NCBI GenBank assembly: GCA_023246985.1
Contig: JAHFHJ010000009.1
Coordinates: forward strand, 13,867 to 19,859
Direction: 5' to 3'
Origin: Candidatus Omnitrophota bacterium
GTDB taxonomy: Bacteria; Omnitrophota; Omnitrophia; Omnitrophales; Aquincolibacteriaceae
Length of the DNA stretch: 5,993 nt
Part shown: one piece after another, positions 5,605 to 5,993 of the stretch
How the letters are laid out: every line of letters starts with the position of its first letter
How positions within the stretch are numbered: position 1 is the first letter of the stretch
Position numbers and translations under genes: made by a program
Notes under the pieces: model-generated
Told to the model about the DNA's origin: nothing
What the model saw: only the letters and a program-made list of their open reading frames with translations
The model's database searches: none

Positions 5605-5993
5605 ATGCCTAAGAAAAAGCCGAAAGTTTTCAGTCTCGAAGAAGCGGAGGCGCTCTTGCCCGAACTTGAAAGGCGCCTGAGACGTCTCCAAGTCCAAAAA
5701 GAGACCTACAGCCGCAGGCATGATCTTCTTTTTATGCACGAGCTGGTCTGCGCGGCCGAACGCTCGAACGGGCTTTTCGAAGAGCAGGATGACCTGGAGG
5801 TCGGGATCCACGCGCTCGAAGCGGCGATTGAAGATCTCGCCAAGGATGTTGACGCGATCTTCGCGAGGGGTTGCTTTCTCCGTAATATCGAACAGGGACG
5901 CATCGAGTTCTTCGGAATACTTGAAGGACGGGAAGTTTTTTTTTCCTGGCAGCTCGGCGAGCCTTTTGTCGGCTATTATCGTCCGCGTGGAAA
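5605..5993 (+). CDS. DUF2203-family protein, 3'-truncated by window end
   Basis: The frame is open from ATG 5605 to the end of the window: 129 codons plus two bases, with no stop reached. The protein begins MPKKKPKVFSLEEAEALLPELERRLRRL. FSLEEAEALLPEL is the typical opening of DUF2203 proteins, followed by a charged, Leu-rich helical region (about residues 10-85) likely to form a coiled coil or helical hairpin. The conserved C-terminal part follows: GCFLRNIEQGRIEFFG from Gly89-Cys90, then GREVFFSWQLGEPFVGYYRPRG with Trp115, Gly118-Glu119 and the Gly123-Tyr124 turn. Family members are usually about 120-150 residues, so only a short tail should be missing. I know of no established biochemical role, and none is claimed. 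A run of nine T at 5936-5944 lies in the coding sequence; family motifs continue in the same frame on both sides, so there is no frameshift here. Confidence 0.85.
   Translation, partial: MPKKKPKVFSLEEAEALLPELERRLRRLQVQKETYSRRHDLLFMHELVCAAERSNGLFEEQDDLEVGIHALEAAIEDLAKDVDAIFARGCFLRNIEQGRIEFFGILEGREVFFSWQLGEPFVGYYRPRG

Noticed and set aside
5581..5903. - strand open frames at the right end of the window
   Set aside because: The + strand frame from 5605 matches DUF2203 with a good ribosome binding site, so the opposite frames are shadows.

Overview
The window reads as an ordinary stretch of a bacterial chromosome. It is moderately GC-rich by eye, and all genes are on the + strand. It carries two complete genes (aconitase and an ATP-grasp-like protein) and two cut by the window edges (malate dehydrogenase at the left, a DUF2203-type protein at the right). 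Shine-Dalgarno motifs precede the three visible starts, and there are no introns, so the organism is a bacterium. Short palindromic intergenic repeats beginning GTCATTCCC and GTCATCCTGAGCGAAGC, plus the gene mix, suggest an uncultivated Gram-negative-type lineage (Omnitrophota or a similar phylum is one guess). This placement is weak.

Layout: positions 1-897 hold a 5'-truncated mdh missing only about 10-12 codons. Positions 898-1188 are a spacer packed with inverted repeats, bracketed by two copies of AGGAGCTT, the second of which is the acnA ribosome binding site. Positions 1189-3909 are a complete acnA. Positions 3910-4134 hold a possible weak terminator, a dispersed-repeat motif with a small hairpin, and several short direct and inverted repeats. 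Positions 4135-5496 encode a 453-residue ATP-grasp-like protein of unknown substrate. Positions 5497-5604 hold a possible promoter. Positions 5605-5993 are the first 129 codons of a DUF2203-family gene that runs off the window.

How the genes fit together: malate dehydrogenase (malate to oxaloacetate) and aconitase (citrate to isocitrate) are both TCA-cycle enzymes, and were probably co-transcribed. If the repeat-rich block is removed together with one AGGAGCTT copy, the two genes would lie 18 nt apart with a normal Shine-Dalgarno, which looks like an ancestral tight operon split by a repeat insertion. The ATP-grasp and DUF2203 genes look like separate units with no visible link to the TCA cycle.

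I see no CRISPR array, tRNA, rRNA, transposase, phage gene or obvious new multi-gene system. The points most worth a second look are the palindromic insertion between mdh and acnA and the uncharacterised ATP-grasp-like protein.
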